43,490 nucleotides of DNA from Betaproteobacteria bacterium (lineage in GTDB: Bacteria; Pseudomonadota; Gammaproteobacteria; Burkholderiales; Usitatibacteraceae), in the NCBI GenBank assembly GCA_025362135.1, contig JANYHZ010000118.1:1-43490 (forward strand). The letters run 5' to 3'. A program made the translations under genes and the position numbers. This document shows positions 7,001-16,774 of this stretch, piece after piece. The first letter of the stretch is position 1. Each line of letters opens with the position of its first letter. The notes below the pieces were generated by a model that saw nothing but the letters and a program-made list of their open reading frames with translations, searched no databases and was not told the origin of the DNA.

Positions 7001-9517
7001 ATGTTGCCCAAGCCAGATATCGCCAACCCTCACAACGGGCACGAAACGACAAACGCGGGCGCGCGCGATCAGTCGCGCTTCGATAACGAACTCATCGAGG
7101 CAATTGGCAATCCCGTTTACGCCAAGGATCGCGAAGGCAGATTCATCTGTGTCAACCGCGCCTGGGAGCAGTTCTACGGAATCAGTCGCGAAGACTGTGT
7201 CGGCAAGACCGTGCATGAGGTTTTTCCAAAAGACGCTGCCGACGCGCACGCCGTGCAGGACGCGGCATTGCTCGCCGGTTCCGGCCCACGCGTATACGCG
7301 CTGCAAGTGCGAGGTGGCGACGGCGAAATGCACGATACCGTCCATTACAAATCGGTTTTCAGCCACACCGACGGCACGCCCGCAGGTGTCATCGGCAACC
7401 TTACTGACGTAACTTCGCTTAAACGCACCGAGGCAAAGCTCGCGAACACGCGCGAGCGACTGCATTTTGCATTGCAGGGATCGGGGCTTGCCCTGTGGGA
7501 CGCAAACTTTCAAAGCGATGAAGTGTATTTCAGTGCGGAGTGGGCGCAGATGCTCGGCTTTCCGCCGGAGGAAACGGCGATAGACACCAAAGCGCTGATC
7601 GCACGCGTCCATCCCGATGACCGCGAGCGTACCGGTAAGGCGATCAACGATGTGATCAGGGGTACCAGGTCAACCTACCGGGAAGAGCATCGATTGGCAA
7701 CGCAATCGGGCGACTGGAAATGGGTTGAAAGCCGCGGCATGGTTGTGGAACGCGACGCACAAGGCACCGCCGTCCGAATGACCGGCACCAATGCCGACAT
7801 TACCGAGCGCAAGACTGGTGAAACCTCGTTGCGCGCCAGCGAATCGCAGCTACGGCTGGTGATCGAAAACGTCCCGGCGTTGATTGCCTATCTTGACGTG
7901 GACCGGCGCTATCGTTTCGTCAACAAGCGTTACGCCGAATTCTTCGGCTACTCGCCGGAGGAGATCATCGGCAAGAGTGGCATCGAGGTGATCGGCGAAC
8001 ACGCTTACCGTGAGTATGTCGGGTACTTCGACGAGGTCATGGCAGGCAAGCCCGTCTGGTATCAGCGCCAGGTGACGTTGAAAAACGGTGAAAGTGGTCA
8101 CATTGAAGTCGCTTTGGTGCCCCATATTGCCGATGACGGCCAGGTGATCGGGGCGTATGTGCTCTCGCGCGATATCACCAAAAGTGTTGACGCCGAGGAA
8201 CGCATCCGCCACATGGCGCGGCACGATGCCCTGACTGACCTGCTGAACCGGCGCGAATTTGAACAGCGGCTGCTGCACGTATTGCTGGATTCGCAGGAAA
8301 ATGGTAACGAACTGATTTACTTGAACATAGACCAACTCAAGATCGTCAATGACAGTTGCGGCCACGCGGCGGGCGACGAATTGCTGCGCCAGGTCGCTGC
8401 GGTCCTTCGCGATACCATCGCGGCCGACGATCTACTGGCGCGCCTGGGTAGCGATGAGTTTGGCGTGCTGCACAAGGACACGGCACCGGAGTCGGCGCGC
8501 GAGCTGGCGGAAGCACTTCGTCAGGCAACACAGGCGCTGCGGTTTGCGTGGCAGAACCGTTCATTTCCGGTCAGCATCAGCATCGGCGTGGTACTGCTCG
8601 CGGGCCAGAGTGTCGATGAACTGCTGACCATGGGCGACGCCGCGTGCCGTATTGCCAAAAACCAGGGCCGCAACCGCATCCATGTTTACCATCGCACTGA
8701 CGGCGAACTCGCCTTGCGGCGTAACCAGATCGAATGGCGTTCGCGCATACTCGACGCGCTGGAGCGCAACCGCTTCCAGCTCTACTGGCAGCCTATCGCG
8801 TCGCTTCGTACGCCCGTCCTGATGATCGAGCATTACGAAGTGCTGTTGCGCATGCTGGACGAGAGCAATGATCCGATTGCACCCATGGCGTTCATTCCCA
8901 CCGCCGAACATTTCGACCTGATGCCGGCGATAGACCGATGGGTGGTGTCAGCAGCGCTGGCAGCGCATTCGCCGCTGGGCACAGGGCACGAGTGGCCGCG
9001 CGAATCGATTCTCGCCATCAACCTGTCCGGCGATACGCTGGGGGACAAGTCTTTCCCCGCGTTCGTGCGCGGCGAGCTTGAACGCTTCCACGTCAATCCC
9101 CGGTCGCTCTGCTTCGAGATTACCGAGACCGCCGCAATTTCAGATATCGCCAGCGCCAGAAGTTTTATCAAGGAGTTCAAAAACATCGGCTGCCAGTTTT
9201 CGCTCGACGATTTCGGCAGCGGCATGAGTTCGTTCGGCTACCTGCGCAATCTGCCGGTGGATTATTTGAAGATCGACGGCAGCTTTATTCGCAACATCTG
9301 CCGCGATTCGATTGACCTCGCCATGGTTGAATCGATCAACCATATCGGCCACATCATGGGCAAACAGACGATCGCCGAATTTGTCGAAGACGATCCCACC
9401 ATCGCCCTGCTTAGAAAAATCGGCGTGGATTGCGCGCAAGGTTACGGCATTGGCGAACCGAAACCGATGCACGCCGCACCTGTGCCGACCGCATCGGCAG
9501 CAGGCTTACGGCCTTAG
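7001..9517 (+). CDS. PAS-PAS-PAS-GGDEF-EAL cyclic-di-GMP protein
   Basis: The 838-residue protein has no evident membrane segment. Three PAS domains cover about residues 25-140, 150-270 (RVHPDDRE, PAS_3 type) and 275-400. A GGDEF domain starts near 405 (RHDALTDLLNR) and has the signature changed to GSDEF at about 483, with no R-x-x-D inhibitory site before it. The EAL domain (about 585-830) has EVL at about 613 in place of EAL and keeps ITETAA, LDDFGSG (about 736), YLKIDG and AEFVE. This favours an active c-di-GMP phosphodiesterase with an uncertain, possibly regulatory, cyclase domain. GAGGAG precedes the ATG. It stands alone downstream of parA. Confidence 0.9.
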   Translation: MLPKPDIANPHNGHETTNAGARDQSRFDNELIEAIGNPVYAKDREGRFICVNRAWEQFYGISREDCVGKTVHEVFPKDAADAHAVQDAALLAGSGPRVYALQVRGGDGEMHDTVHYKSVFSHTDGTPAGVIGNLTDVTSLKRTEAKLANTRERLHFALQGSGLALWDANFQSDEVYFSAEWAQMLGFPPEETAIDTKALIARVHPDDRERTGKAINDVIRGTRSTYREEHRLATQSGDWKWVESRGMVVERDAQGTAVRMTGTNADITERKTGETSLRASESQLRLVIENVPALIAYLDVDRRYRFVNKRYAEFFGYSPEEIIGKSGIEVIGEHAYREYVGYFDEVMAGKPVWYQRQVTLKNGESGHIEVALVPHIADDGQVIGAYVLSRDITKSVDAEERIRHMARHDALTDLLNRREFEQRLLHVLLDSQENGNELIYLNIDQLKIVNDSCGHAAGDELLRQVAAVLRDTIAADDLLARLGSDEFGVLHKDTAPESARELAEALRQATQALRFAWQNRSFPVSISIGVVLLAGQSVDELLTMGDAACRIAKNQGRNRIHVYHRTDGELALRRNQIEWRSRILDALERNRFQLYWQPIASLRTPVLMIEHYEVLLRMLDESNDPIAPMAFIPTAEHFDLMPAIDRWVVSAALAAHSPLGTGHEWPRESILAINLSGDTLGDKSFPAFVRGELERFHVNPRSLCFEITETAAISDIASARSFIKEFKNIGCQFSLDDFGSGMSSFGYLRNLPVDYLKIDGSFIRNICRDSIDLAMVESINHIGHIMGKQTIAEFVEDDPTIALLRKIGVDCAQGYGIGEPKPMHAAPVPTASAAGLRP

Positions 9518-9601
9518 GCTCCATCCCTTCGGCACGAATTCAGCACAACTTACCCGTATCATCAAGAGGTCGGGAAGAACGCTGAGTCCCTTTTATTTTC
9601 C
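9512..9601 (+). repeat. Decayed second copy of tRNA-Lys end plus terminator
   Basis: Aligned without gaps at an offset of 9,174 nt, this stretch resembles 338-427. CGAAT (T-loop) and scattered T-arm/acceptor bases match, GTATCATCAAG (9556-9566) is identical over 11 bases to 382-392, and about two thirds of the following terminator bases match, ending in CCCTTTT. Many differences are transitions. The terminator stem is reduced to GGGA/TCCC. It separates the EAL protein gene from the next MFS gene, so it may mark the right end of an old 9.2-kb insertion. Confidence 0.55.
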
Positions 9602-9616
9602 GGTTGCACAGATCAA

Positions 9617-10825
9617 TTGAGCACGTCCTTCAGCACCCTGCGCCGCATACCTCCCGCCATCTGGGCGCTCGGCTTCGTCAGTCTGCTGATGGATGTTTCT
9701 TCGGAACTGATCCACAGCCTATTACCCGTGTTTATGGTCACGTCGCTCGGCGCGAGTATGTTCGCTGTGGGATTAATCGAGGGTGTAGCGGAAGCCACTG
9801 CGCTGATCGTAAAAGTATTCTCGGGCGCGTTGAGTGACTACTGGGGCAAACGTAAGCCACTCGCGGTGATGGGTTATGGGCTCGGCGCAGTTTCCAAACC
9901 GCTGTTCGCGCTGGCCACATCGGTGGATTTTGTCGTCGCGGCCCGCTTGCTGGATCGCGTCGGCAAGGGCATCCGTGGCGCACCGCGCGATGCGTTGGTG
10001 GCGGACATCGCGTCGCCGGCGCTGCGCGGTGCCGCGTTTGGCCTGCGCCAATCGCTCGACACCGTGGGTGCGTTTCTCGGCCCGCTGCTCGCCATGGGGC
10101 TGATGGTTTTGTGGGCCAATGATTTCCGCGCTGTGTTCTGGGTGGCGGTGATCCCTGCTTTTCTGGCGGTGGGCCTGCTCTTCTTCGGTGTGCAGGAGCC
10201 GGAAAAACCGCAAGGCGCCAAACGCGTCAATCCCATCCGGCGCGAAAATTTGCGGCGCTTGCGCAAAGCCTACTGGTGGGTTGTGGCCATCGGCGGCGTT
10301 TTCACACTGGCGCGATTCAGCGAGGCGTTTCTCGTGTTGCGCGCCCATGAGGGGGGGTTGCCGGTCGCATTTACGCCGCTGGTGCTCGTCGGCATGAATG
10401 TCGTGTACGCGGTGAGCGCGTATCCGTTCGGCAAGCTCTCCGATTCGATGAGCCACACACGGCTGCTTGCGTTCGGTCTCGTCGTGCTCATCGCAGCCGA
10501 CGCCGCCCTCGCGTACAGCAATCATTGGGCCTGGATGAGTGTCGGCATTGTGCTCTGGGGTTTGCATTTGGGATTGACGCAAGGGCTGCTTGCCACCATG
10601 GTCGCCGACACCGCACCGGACGATTTGCGCGGCACGGCGTATGGATTTTTCAATCTGGTGAGCGGGGTAGCGCTGCTGGTTGCCAGCGGATTGGCGGGCC
10701 TCATCTGGGACCGGTTGGGTGCGTCATTCACGTTTCTCGCGGGCACGCTATTCTGTGTCGTCGCGCTGGGCATGATTGCTGCGGCACCAGGCATTTCCCA
10801 CAGTAACGCAAAACAAAATACGTAG
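9617..10825 (+). CDS. MFS transporter
   Basis: The 402-residue protein has about twelve hydrophobic helices, an MFS signature after helix 2 (SGALSDYWGKRKPLAVMGYG) and a hydrophilic mid-loop (QEPEKPQGAKRVNPIRRE) between the two halves. It resembles drug/small-molecule efflux carriers of MFS_1, but the substrate is unknown. The start is TTG at 9617, chosen because translation from there gives a normal cytoplasmic N-terminus; there is no clear ribosome-binding site. The transcript runs toward the convergent czcA gene, and a copy of the dispersed palindrome separates the two stops. Confidence 0.8.
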   Translation: MSTSFSTLRRIPPAIWALGFVSLLMDVSSELIHSLLPVFMVTSLGASMFAVGLIEGVAEATALIVKVFSGALSDYWGKRKPLAVMGYGLGAVSKPLFALATSVDFVVAARLLDRVGKGIRGAPRDALVADIASPALRGAAFGLRQSLDTVGAFLGPLLAMGLMVLWANDFRAVFWVAVIPAFLAVGLLFFGVQEPEKPQGAKRVNPIRRENLRRLRKAYWWVVAIGGVFTLARFSEAFLVLRAHEGGLPVAFTPLVLVGMNVVYAVSAYPFGKLSDSMSHTRLLAFGLVVLIAADAALAYSNHWAWMSVGIVLWGLHLGLTQGLLATMVADTAPDDLRGTAYGFFNLVSGVALLVASGLAGLIWDRLGASFTFLAGTLFCVVALGMIAAAPGISHSNAKQNT

Positions 10826-10827
10826 AT

Positions 10828-10887
10828 CGCCATTCTGCGGGCCTGGTGGCGGCATTTGTGTCCGCAAGGCCCGCCGATGCTGATGTT
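10828..10887 (+). repeat. Dispersed intergenic palindrome, copy 2
   Basis: GCGGGCC (10837-10843) pairs perfectly with GGCCCGC (10868-10874), and inside the loop GCGG (10849-10852) pairs with CCGC (10862-10865). The core TGGCGGCATTT (10847-10857) followed by GGCCCGCC, ATGCT and GTTT is shared with the copies at 23906 and 37549. It lies between the convergent stops of the MFS gene and czcA, where a two-way terminator would be expected. Confidence 0.7.
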
Positions 10888-10892
10888 TGGTG

Positions 10893-13800
10893 CTACGTTG
10901 CGCCAGAAGACGCAAGTGGCTCGCGGGCGAAGAACGCACGATAGAGCGTCGGCAACACGAACATCGTAAGCAAGGTCGCCGAGACCAATCCGCCAATAAC
11001 CACGACTGCGAGCGGTCGCTGCGTCTCCGCGCCAATGGCATGCGAAAGCGCCATCGGCAGTAAACCAAACATCGCCAGCAGCGCGGTCATCAGCACCGTC
11101 CTCATCCTGACGATCGAGCCCTGCATCACGACCTGCTCAATCGGCATCCCGGAATCGCGCAACTGATTGAAATAAGTCACCATCACCACGCCATTGAGCA
11201 CCGCTTGCCCAAACAGGGCAATGAAACCAATCGCGGCAGAGACCGACAGTGGAATATCCAGTATCAGCAACGCCAGAATGCCGCCGATCAATGCGAACGG
11301 AATATTGGCGATGATGAGCGTTGCGCATTTGACGGATTGAAACGCGTCAAATAATAAAATGAAAATCAGCAGGATGGACAAGGGCACGATCCATGAAAGC
11401 CGCTTCATGGCACGTTCCTGATTTTCAAATTCGCCGGACCACGACACCTCGTCGCCTTCGCCCAGCTCTCCGAGTTCTTCTACGCGCGCCTTCATGTCCT
11501 TGACCACACTACCCATGTCGCGATCGCGAATGAACACGCCAATGGAGACCACGCGCCGACCGTTCTCCCTCGCAATGTTCATGGCCCCGGAAACGGATTT
11601 GAAGCGGGCCAGTTGCGAAAGCGGAACCTGCGCGCCATTGGGACTCGCGATCAGCAGATTAGGCAGGTTTGACAATGCGCGTTCGCTGCCCTTGAGGCGA
11701 ACGACCACGCTAAAATGTTTCTCACCCTCCCACAGCTCCGATGTTGCCTTGCCGGCTACCGCCGTTTCGATCAGGTCCTGAACGTCGCCGATATTGATCC
11801 CGTATCGCGCGGCGGCCGCACGATCTATGTCCAGCACATATTGCGGCAGCGATCCGGCACGATCAATGAAAGCACGGGTGACGCCCGGCACAGTCTGGAT
11901 TCGCCCCAGAATGCGCGTTGCGTTGGCGGTGAGGCGATCAAGATCGTCACCACGTACTTTGATGACGATCTGCCCGTCTATCTGTGAAATCGACTCGAGA
12001 ACATTGTCGCGGATGGGCTGAGAGAACGAAGGTTCCACACCAGGCAACGTGGACACAGCCTCATCCATCTCACGGATGAGATCTTCCTTTTTCTTGCCGG
12101 ACCGCCATTCGCTTTCCGGCGCCAGCTCCACGTAAATTTCCATCGCATTGAATATTTTCGGATCGGTTCCGTCATCCGGACGGCCCACTTTCGATATGGC
12201 CGTCCGTACTTCGGGCACGCCCCTCAATTTTTGTCGAATCACTCGTGCCTGCTCCTGCGCTTCCGCCGGCGAGACCGAGGGCGGCAGGAATACGTTGACC
12301 CAGATAGACCCTTCGTTCAACTCCGGCAGAAACTCACTGCCAAGCTGCGTCCCGGCAAGCAGACTCAACGCGAGGGCGGCGACCGCAACACCAATAACGG
12401 TACGGGGACGCCCGATAGCCCAGCGAAGCTTGGGCTCGTACCAGCTCTTCAACCATGCAACCAGTCGATTGTCACCGTGCGCAATGTCTTTTTTGAGGAA
12501 TATATATGTCAGCAGCGGTACCAGCGTCAGTGAAAGAATGAGTGAACCCACCAACGCTGAAGTCACTGTCCAGGCCATCGGCGAGAAAATTCGCCCCTCG
12601 TGCCGTTGCAATGTAAAGATGGGAATGTGTGCGGCGATGATGATGATCATCGAAAATAACGTCGGGCGGCCCACCTCGACAGTGGCATCGAGGACGGTCT
12701 TCAGACGAGTATTTTTATCCGCCAAACTGGATCCTTTCAACTCCGCTAGTTTGCGAACAATGTTTTCCACTACAATCACCGCGCCATCGACGATAATGCC
12801 GAAGTCCATTGCGCCGAGCGACAGCAGATTGGCCGGTATACCGACCAACGTAAGTCCGGTGAACGTGGCCAGCAACGCCAGCGGAATAATTGCCGCGACG
12901 ATCAACGCCGCACGCAGATTGCCCAGAAACAAAAACAGAATCAGCGTCACCAGCAGCGCGCCTTCGATCAGATTGGTAAACACGGTTCTCAGTGTCTTGG
13001 CGATCAACCAGGACCGGTCATAGTACGGAATGATCGCCACCCCTTTTGGCAGCACCGCACTGTTGATGTAGGCGATTTTCTCCTTGATGCCAGCGAGCAC
13101 CAGGGAGGGGTTCTCGCCTTTGCGCATCACGACAATGCCATTGACGATATCGTCTACATCGTCCTGACCAACCAGACCTTGCGGGGGCGCACCGGCAATC
13201 CGAACATCCGCAACGTCGCGAACCAGAATCGGCGTGCCTTTGTTTTCGGCAACCACGACCTGGCTTATATCGGTCGACGTTTTGAAACTGCCCAAACTGC
13301 GTACCAGGTATTGCTGGCGTCCCTGTGTGACGCCGCCGCCGCCAGCGTTGGAATTTGCGCGCTGCAAGGCCGTGAACAACTGATTGAGCGTGAGCTTGTA
13401 GTCGCGCAATTTCGAGAGGTTGGGATTTACCTCGTACTGCTTGATGGAGCCGCCCATCGTGACCACATCCGCCACACCCTGCACCTGGCGCAATTGCTTT
13501 TCCACCACCCAGTCCTGCAACGTTCTCAGTTCCTGCGGGGATTGGCCTTCACCACGCAATCGAAAACGAAAGATTTCACCAATGGCCGTGGAGAGTGGTG
13601 CCAGTTGGGGTTCAACACCGGGTGGCAAGTCGATGCCACGCAGACGTTCCAGCACTTGTGCGCGTACGACCTGATCGTTGGGTTTGTCGTTGAACGTGAG
13701 GATAATGTATGACAGTCCGAACTGGGTGTGGGAGAACAGCCGCACCATATTCGGCGTTGATGACAAACTCGTCTCGATGGGAATCGTAACCTGCCGTTCC

Positions 13801-13979
13801 ACCTCTTCAGCCGCACGTCCAGGATAAAGTGCAATCACATTGACCTGGGTGTCTGAAACATCCGGGAATGCTTCCACTGGCAAATTGCGGAACGCAAGGA
13901 TGCCTGCGGCAATGAATGCGATCGTACCCAGCAGCACGAATAGCGGCTGTCGAAGCGAATACTCAATGAGCCGACGCAT
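10893..13979 (-). CDS. czcA: CzcA-type heavy-metal RND efflux pump
   Basis: This 1,028-residue inner-membrane pump is full length for the heavy-metal-efflux RND family. It starts MRRLIEYSLRQPLFVLL with the first helix, followed by a large periplasmic loop containing FPDVSDTQVNV. In helix IV it has the motif DFGIIVDGAVIVVEN, whose two Asp and one Glu match the proton-relay residues of CzcA and which is typical of pumps for divalent cations (Co, Zn, Cd) rather than CusA-type Cu(I)/Ag(I) pumps. It is the last gene of a three-gene operon; its ATG follows the CzcB stop by two bases. The exact metal is inferred and not certain. Confidence 0.9.
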   Translation of the reverse strand: MRRLIEYSLRQPLFVLLGTIAFIAAGILAFRNLPVEAFPDVSDTQVNVIALYPGRAAEEVERQVTIPIETSLSSTPNMVRLFSHTQFGLSYIILTFNDKPNDQVVRAQVLERLRGIDLPPGVEPQLAPLSTAIGEIFRFRLRGEGQSPQELRTLQDWVVEKQLRQVQGVADVVTMGGSIKQYEVNPNLSKLRDYKLTLNQLFTALQRANSNAGGGGVTQGRQQYLVRSLGSFKTSTDISQVVVAENKGTPILVRDVADVRIAGAPPQGLVGQDDVDDIVNGIVVMRKGENPSLVLAGIKEKIAYINSAVLPKGVAIIPYYDRSWLIAKTLRTVFTNLIEGALLVTLILFLFLGNLRAALIVAAIIPLALLATFTGLTLVGIPANLLSLGAMDFGIIVDGAVIVVENIVRKLAELKGSSLADKNTRLKTVLDATVEVGRPTLFSMIIIIAAHIPIFTLQRHEGRIFSPMAWTVTSALVGSLILSLTLVPLLTYIFLKKDIAHGDNRLVAWLKSWYEPKLRWAIGRPRTVIGVAVAALALSLLAGTQLGSEFLPELNEGSIWVNVFLPPSVSPAEAQEQARVIRQKLRGVPEVRTAISKVGRPDDGTDPKIFNAMEIYVELAPESEWRSGKKKEDLIREMDEAVSTLPGVEPSFSQPIRDNVLESISQIDGQIVIKVRGDDLDRLTANATRILGRIQTVPGVTRAFIDRAGSLPQYVLDIDRAAAARYGINIGDVQDLIETAVAGKATSELWEGEKHFSVVVRLKGSERALSNLPNLLIASPNGAQVPLSQLARFKSVSGAMNIARENGRRVVSIGVFIRDRDMGSVVKDMKARVEELGELGEGDEVSWSGEFENQERAMKRLSWIVPLSILLIFILLFDAFQSVKCATLIIANIPFALIGGILALLILDIPLSVSAAIGFIALFGQAVLNGVVMVTYFNQLRDSGMPIEQVVMQGSIVRMRTVLMTALLAMFGLLPMALSHAIGAETQRPLAVVVIGGLVSATLLTMFVLPTLYRAFFAREPLASSGAT

Positions 13980-13981
13980 GG

Positions 13982-15157
13982 CTATTTCCGGGTTCCCACC
14001 GCCGTTGCTTCGGCCGCATCCGCTTTGGTGCCGGCCCCGACCAGCATTTGCTGCAAATAGAGTGTGCCGGTGACAACCACTTCATCACCCTCAGTCAATC
14101 CTGCGAGCACCGGCAAGGCATCACCATAAGAAGGCCCTACGCGCACGCTCCGGCGGGTAAAAGAACCTGCTGCAGTTTTAACGAAAACGAAGCGTCGCAG
14201 CCCGTCGAGAAACACCGCCTTCTCAGCGACCATCGGGCTTTCGCCCCTGGGAAGGACGATGCGCGCGGAAACAAACATCTCCGCTTTCAGGCGACGATCC
14301 GTATTGGCGACTGTTCCTCGCAGTTTCAAGGTGCGCGCCACAGGGTCGATGAAATCTGCAACCTGGCGCAATTCGCCTGCAAACGTGTCGTCGGGATATT
14401 GGCTGGTATTCAAGACAAGCGCTGTGCCCGGCTTCAGATTTTTCAGATCGGCCTCATTTCCATCGAGCTGTACCCAAAGTCTGGTCGGGTCTGTCACGAC
14501 GAATTGTGGTGTTAAGGGCTGATCAGCACGCAGTTCCTGTCCCGGATTTATGTTTCTTTCCACCACGACACCGGCAATGGGACTCTTAAGTGCGAATCGT
14601 TGATCAACATTGTTGGTGCCGCCGAACAAAGATACGCGGGCAGACGCGCGCCGGAATTCCGCATCCGCACTCTGCATGTCCGCCTCGGCTTGTTGCAAAT
14701 CCTTTCCGGCGGCGACGCCCGCCATCGCAAGTTCTTTTACGCGGGTTAACTGTGCAGTTTTGGTAGCAAGGTCTGCTTGCGCTTTGCGAGTATCCGCCTG
14801 AGCCTGACCAAAATCGGGGGATGCTAATTCTGCCAGCGCCCGCCCAGCCTCGACGCGGAGACCGACATCGGCAAGTACGCGAGTCACCCGGCCCGTAAAC
14901 GGCGTGAACATGCGTACTGTACGATCTTCATCCCAAACGAGGCGTCCGGGCAACTGCAGCTCCCGCGCCCACGGGGCCGCCACCTTGACGCTCTGGATAT
15001 TTTTCAGCTGCGGACTATCTGCGGAAAACACGATCGTGTTGCCAGTGACTTTTGGGCCGCTGTCTGGCACGGCCTCCCGGTTTTTCTCACATGCAGAAAA
15101 ACAAAAAGCGATGGTGACGCAAGAAATAGTAAAAGCTTTTTTATGGGTTGGTTTCAT
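13982..15157 (-). CDS. czcB: CzcB-type periplasmic adaptor (membrane fusion protein)
   Basis: The 391-residue adaptor joins the RND pump to the outer-membrane channel. A lipobox-like CFSAC after a hydrophobic stretch suggests a lipid-anchored N-terminus. GRLVWDEDRTVRMFTPFTGR begins the beta-barrel/lipoyl part. A coiled-coil hairpin rich in Ala, Gln and Lys follows (QAQADTRKAQADLATKTAQL), then the second lipoyl half (LKSPIAGVVVERNINPGQ). The start is ATG at 15157, 16 bases after the CzcC stop; no strong ribosome-binding site is visible. An upstream extension is open but lacks a signal sequence. It lacks the His-rich N-terminal part of some CzcB proteins. Confidence 0.87.
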   Translation of the reverse strand: MKPTHKKAFTISCVTIAFCFSACEKNREAVPDSGPKVTGNTIVFSADSPQLKNIQSVKVAAPWARELQLPGRLVWDEDRTVRMFTPFTGRVTRVLADVGLRVEAGRALAELASPDFGQAQADTRKAQADLATKTAQLTRVKELAMAGVAAGKDLQQAEADMQSADAEFRRASARVSLFGGTNNVDQRFALKSPIAGVVVERNINPGQELRADQPLTPQFVVTDPTRLWVQLDGNEADLKNLKPGTALVLNTSQYPDDTFAGELRQVADFIDPVARTLKLRGTVANTDRRLKAEMFVSARIVLPRGESPMVAEKAVFLDGLRRFVFVKTAAGSFTRRSVRVGPSYGDALPVLAGLTEGDEVVVTGTLYLQQMLVGAGTKADAAEATAVGTRK

Positions 15158-15173
15158 TGCATTCGATCTGAAT

Positions 15174-16448
15174 TCATTTGTCGGCGCCCGACGGAAGCTG
15201 CAAACGCATCGCAGATAGCGCCTTCGCAAAATCACTTTTTGCTGTCACTGCGTCCTGCTGAATCTGTCGTAGCGTCCGGCGCGCATCAAGCAGATCAAGC
15301 AGGCCTGTTGCTCCCTTGACATAGGCGAACTCTGCCGCCGCGCTGACTCTTTCGGCCTCGGGCAGCAGGAGGGTCTCAAGGCGCTTGAGGCGTTCCCCAC
15401 TCGACTGGAAATCGTTCGCTGCACGCATCACCTCCACTCGGGCCATCGCCCGTGTGCGATCAGCTTGGTCGCGAGACTGTTCCAGCTCTGCGGCGGCTCG
15501 AAGCAATTCGCCTTCGTACGCATGGGAGGCAAAAAGCGGAAAGCCGACGCTAAATCCCCAAGTGTTGTTGGGGGCTGCGTCGCCAACGGTCGGGTAGTGC
15601 TCGAATTGCACACCTACAGTGATATCGCGCTTACCCAGCGAACGTGCGACCTCAAGGGCCGATTCGGCCGCGACAACGCGCGCCGCCGAAGCCCGTATAT
15701 CGGCGCGGTTCTCCCATTGTGTTCCCGAGCCGACTATTTTTACGGAGAATTCGCTGGTGCGAGGCCACGCATCGGCGCAAGAAAGGATCTCAGCGTCCTG
15801 GTTGCGACCAATCAATACACCCAGTGCCAATTGGGACTTCCGGCGCTCGCCAAGCGCCGTACGTGCATCATTCTCGCTCCGCAGCGCATCGACGCGCAAC
15901 TTGGAAACGTCGGCGGCGGCGATGTCGCCGACTTTCAGTCGTTTTTCTGCTGCAACGGTCGCCTCGCGCGACAGTTGGGCAGTGGCCTCGGTGAGCCGTT
16001 CCCGCTCAAACGCCAGTTTCAGATCCCAATAGGCTTGGTGCAGTTGTATGAGTCCGGCGCGCTCGGCATCTTCGGCATCAAGCCGCGCCGCCGCCAGACG
16101 CGCTTCGGCGGTTTGCGTCCGGTGCTCGCGTTTGTTGCCACGTTCGACAAGCTGCTCCAGCCGCAAAACAGAATCCGCATTTTTGCTGCGCAACCCTCCG
16201 CTGCCCAAGCCCGCGCGAGGCGACAAATAGGTCGAGCCCAATGAAAAGTTCGGATTTTCGCGTCGATCTGCGGTGCTAACATCCGCGGCGGCAGCATTGA
16301 TGGCATGTTTAGCGAGCTTCAGATCGATGTTGGCTTCGCGCCATAGCAACTCAGTGCGCGCAAGCGTCAGCGGCTCGGCGCTGACTGCGGGGGACAGGAA
16401 CGCCAGGCAAAGAGTAACGGTAAAGAATAGTTGGGCGACGTGCGGCAT
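15174..16448 (-). CDS. czcC: CzcC-type outer-membrane efflux channel
   Basis: The 424-residue TolC-family protein has a signal peptide (MPHVAQLFF start, cleavage after AVSA) and two repeated OEP halves of long amphipathic helices. LTLARTELLWREANIDLKLA opens the first and DITVGVQFEHYP lies in the second. It would form the outer-membrane exit duct of the CzcCBA complex. ATG at 16448 was chosen because the leader begins there; a TTG at 16484 is in frame but would add a charged extension before the signal peptide. It is the first gene of the operon. No adjacent metal regulator is present, although a two-component system lies 5 kb away. Confidence 0.88.
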   Translation of the reverse strand: MPHVAQLFFTVTLCLAFLSPAVSAEPLTLARTELLWREANIDLKLAKHAINAAAADVSTADRRENPNFSLGSTYLSPRAGLGSGGLRSKNADSVLRLEQLVERGNKREHRTQTAEARLAAARLDAEDAERAGLIQLHQAYWDLKLAFERERLTEATAQLSREATVAAEKRLKVGDIAAADVSKLRVDALRSENDARTALGERRKSQLALGVLIGRNQDAEILSCADAWPRTSEFSVKIVGSGTQWENRADIRASAARVVAAESALEVARSLGKRDITVGVQFEHYPTVGDAAPNNTWGFSVGFPLFASHAYEGELLRAAAELEQSRDQADRTRAMARVEVMRAANDFQSSGERLKRLETLLLPEAERVSAAAEFAYVKGATGLLDLLDARRTLRQIQQDAVTAKSDFAKALSAMRLQLPSGADK

Positions 16449-16774
16449 GGCGCGACTTTGTGAATGTGCGCGGATTATCCTCAATCAAGCTGACCTGTCA
16501 CTGACCAGAAAAAATAACAGCCAAAATGGTTCGTCCATTGAGCAAGACGTCCAATCGGGGGAAAACCCTTAAAGCCACTGCGCCAGCTCAACTGACCATG
16601 GTTTTGTATAGTGTAGACTGAAGAAACTCGTCGTGTTGTGGGGCAGCATTACACGCCGAGAATTGATCCTGAATTTTGGGAAGGCAAATTGCGCTCACCG
16701 AGGTCGAGTCCATCAACCAATGCCCGGCCGGCAATTGAGGATAAAACGGCGATCAAAAATCGGATCTTTCAATT
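16449..16774. other. Divergent intergenic region, czcC / mipA
   Basis: This 326-bp spacer holds the promoters of the czcCBA operon (leftward) and of the MipA/OmpV gene (rightward). I could not identify a convincing -35/-10 pair with proper spacing, a MerR-type 19-bp spacer element or a strong palindrome. Short open frames here look non-coding. Confidence 0.4.

Noticed and set aside
9773-10582. 269-residue minus-strand frame opposite the MFS gene
   Set aside because: His/Arg-rich shadow sequence without ribosome-binding site or domain; the plus-strand MFS protein explains the region.
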